DNA from: Bacteroidota bacterium
Lineage (GTDB): Bacteria; Bacteroidota; Bacteroidia; Bacteroidales; Paludibacteraceae
Direction: 5' to 3'
Length of the DNA stretch: 15,100 nt
Assembly (NCBI GenBank): GCA_022709605.1
Contig: JAKLIM010000044.1
Location: 1-15,100, forward strand
Shown here: piece after piece, positions 14,212-15,100 of the stretch
Layout: every line of letters starts with the position of its first letter
Numbering within the stretch: the first letter of the stretch is position 1
Notes under the pieces: generated by a model
Seen by the model: the letters and a program-made list of their open reading frames with translations, nothing else
Database searches by the model: none
Told to the model about the DNA's origin: nothing
Program-made: the position numbers and the translations under genes

Positions 14212-14325
14212 TTATTTTTTCCTCTGTTCCTCGTAGCGTACAAAATCCAGTCCCCATTGTTCGGCGAAGCGTCTCGCTTCGTCGTAGCTAAAAGCCGGCC
14301 TCTTGCTGGCATATTCAATGTTATT
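14212..14325 (-). pseudogene. short coding-like remnant ending in RYEEQRKK
   Basis: On the minus strand a 37-codon stretch between an upstream TGA (14326-14328) and a TAA (14212-14214) reads like genuine protein, including 'PAFSYDEARRFAEQWG' and 'LDFVRYEEQRKK'. The composition is amphipathic and unlike the AT-rich neighbours. No start codon is present, so it would be a 3' gene fragment. I cannot name the parent protein. A 22-nt part (TTTGTACGCTACGAGG...) recurs in spacer 1 (12719-12740), also in frame before a stop (FKRYEEQG). A perfect 7-bp hairpin (CGAAGCG-TCT-CGCTTCG on the plus strand, 14265-14281) lies inside it. Confidence 0.4.
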
Positions 14326-14328
14326 TCA

Positions 14329-14508
14329 CAGTACATATGAGCGGCATCTTTTTGAAATTATCATTACAAATATATCTGGTTTAGTCAAATTGAGAATACT
14401 ATTTTATTTATTTAACACAATTTATAATTTTGTTTTCTACATCTAAATATACAAGGCAAAGTCTTGCTTTAAGCTGTGACGAACAGGAGTGTCACAACTC
14501 GTGACAGT
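14329..14508. other. AT-rich spacer before the 42-bp repeats
   Basis: No gene is visible. CAAATATA (14367-14374) is a TATATTTG -7-like element on the minus strand, about 190 nt from the nearest full gene and without a matching -33 site. From about 14473 the sequence becomes a degenerate copy of the following tandem unit, with the hairpin TGTCAC-AACTC-GTGACA at 14490-14506. Confidence 0.4.
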
Positions 14509-14634
14509 GCTTTGCAAGTGATGTAAAGGGGTTTCGCAAATTGCGGCAGGGCTTTGCAGGTGATGTAAAGGGGTTTCGCAAGTTGCGACAGGGCTTTGCA
14601 AGTGATGTAAAGGGGTTTCGCAAGTTGCGACAGG
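14509..14634. repeat. three tandem copies of a 42-bp unit
   Basis: Units at 14509-14550, 14551-14592 and 14593-14634 each begin GCTTTGCA and contain GTGATGTAAAGGGGTTTCGC. Units 2 and 3 differ at a single position (AGG against AAG after GCTTTGC) and unit 1 differs at a few. Each has a small palindrome (TCGCAA-G-TTGCGA in units 2 and 3; CGCAA-A-TTGCG in unit 1). There are no unique spacers, so this is a minisatellite-like array, not CRISPR. It sits between the accessory genes and argH. Confidence 0.95.
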
Positions 14635-14640
14635 GTCGAT

Positions 14641-14694
14641 GGTTTATTTTTTTTATTCGGGTGCGACTTTAAGTAACACTCCGAATAAAAAACC
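14641..14694. other. long hairpin with T-rich left and A-rich right arm
   Basis: TTTTTTATTCGG (14649-14660) pairs with CCGAATAAAAAA (14681-14692), and GTG/CAC extends the stem after a one-base bulge. Because the T run is on the 5' side and the A run on the 3' side of both strands, this is not a classical intrinsic terminator. It may still end argH transcription or belong to the repeat region. Confidence 0.5.
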
Positions 14695-14723
14695 TAAGTG
14701 ACAGGAACGTGAAGTTAGAGATA

Positions 14724-15100
14724 TTATTTATCTAATAGTTTTTCGATTGCATTGTGCACTTTAGCGAACGAAAACTGCGCGTATATATCCTTTTTATACT
14801 CAACAATTTCATCGTTGCACAAATTACCAATGCTGCCTTCGTGTGTGTGATTCACACTTTTGTCGGGGGCAAAGTTGCCGGATTCAATATCCATTCCCAC
14901 TTTTTTGTATGCGTCGCGGAAAGGCATGCCTTCCAATGTCAGCCGATTAACTTCTTCTACACTGAAAAGTGAGTCGTAACGCGTATCGTCCATGATTCGG
15001 GTATTCACCTTTACCTGCGCCATCATCACGGCAGTCATTTCAAGGCAATCGTTCAGCTCGACAAATGCCGGTACAAATATCTCTTTGATAATTTGTAAAT
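14724..15100 (-). CDS. argH: argininosuccinate lyase, C-terminal part (5' end outside window)
   Basis: The frame is open to the window edge and gives about 125 C-terminal residues; the Met-like codons inside are internal. 'FVPAFVELNDCLEMTAVMM', 'LFSVEEVNRLTLEGMPFRDA' and 'HTHEGSIGNLCND' are strongly typical of ArgH from Bacteroidota. The enzyme splits argininosuccinate into arginine and fumarate, the last step of arginine biosynthesis, as a cytoplasmic homotetramer. The catalytic Ser loop (GSSxMPxKxN) and the central helices lie outside the window. The visible part is the C-terminal domain with the VEEVN and EGxPFRxAY segments. No other arg gene is in view. Identification rests on the C-terminal motifs and is strong. 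Confidence 0.93.
   Translation of the reverse strand, partial: LQIIKEIFVPAFVELNDCLEMTAVMMAQVKVNTRIMDDTRYDSLFSVEEVNRLTLEGMPFRDAYKKVGMDIESGNFAPDKSVNHTHEGSIGNLCNDEIVEYKKDIYAQFSFAKVHNAIEKLLDK

Noticed and set aside
14509..14634. CRISPR array
   Set aside because: The 42-bp units are contiguous with no unique spacers between them, and no cas gene is in the window.
14641..14694. Classical intrinsic terminator
   Set aside because: The stem has its T run on the 5' side and A run on the 3' side on both strands, so the needed 3' U tract is missing.
1..15100. tRNA, rRNA or riboswitch
   Set aside because: I saw no cloverleaf, rRNA-like or known riboswitch core on either strand by eye. tRNAscan-SE and an Rfam search would settle this.

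Overview
The window most likely comes from a Bacteroidota genome. It is AT-rich, start codons lack Shine-Dalgarno sequences, several genes follow a TAnnTTTG-type -7 promoter element, and the gene families fit (a DUF4369/thioredoxin-like lipoprotein, a small SPOR protein, GtrA and GT-C glycosyltransferases). I cannot name the species.

Positions 1-4109 hold a tightly packed plus-strand cluster for lipid-linked or cell-surface sugar transfer: a truncated Gpi18-like GT-C enzyme, an ArnT/PMT-like GT-C enzyme, a GtrA-type flippase, a DPM-like GT2 glycosyltransferase and an NAD-dependent sugar epimerase/dehydratase-like protein. Four of the five genes are linked by 11-17 nt overlaps. On the minus strand, 4244-5328 holds folE (GTP cyclohydrolase I) with a secreted SPOR protein 2 nt upstream. 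A 371-bp divergent promoter region separates them from plus-strand ispD, which is coupled by an ATGA overlap to a membrane acyltransferase (5700-7438). A large nested hairpin ends that unit.

Positions 7817-12064 are minus-strand: a redox-dead thioredoxin-like lipoprotein, then two ABC ATPases and one ABC-2 permease of the YbhF/YbhR type. The two ATPases complement each other. All degenerate residues fall into one composite ATP site and the consensus residues into the other.

Positions 12268-14640 are the accessory part. Three small AT-rich minus-strand genes, one secreted and two related three-helix membrane proteins, are separated by spacers built from the same palindromic modules: a REP-like 31-mer, a 161-bp element with inverted ends, tandem hairpins and a shared tail encoding RYEEQ before a stop. 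Each gene has a repeat boundary 3-13 nt beyond its stop codon, which looks like a cassette array. The closest known precedent I can name is the arrayed immunity-gene (AID) clusters of Bacteroidales, but no recombinase or toxin lies in the window. A 42-bp tandem repeat with a covarying hairpin follows. The window ends in the 3' part of argH.
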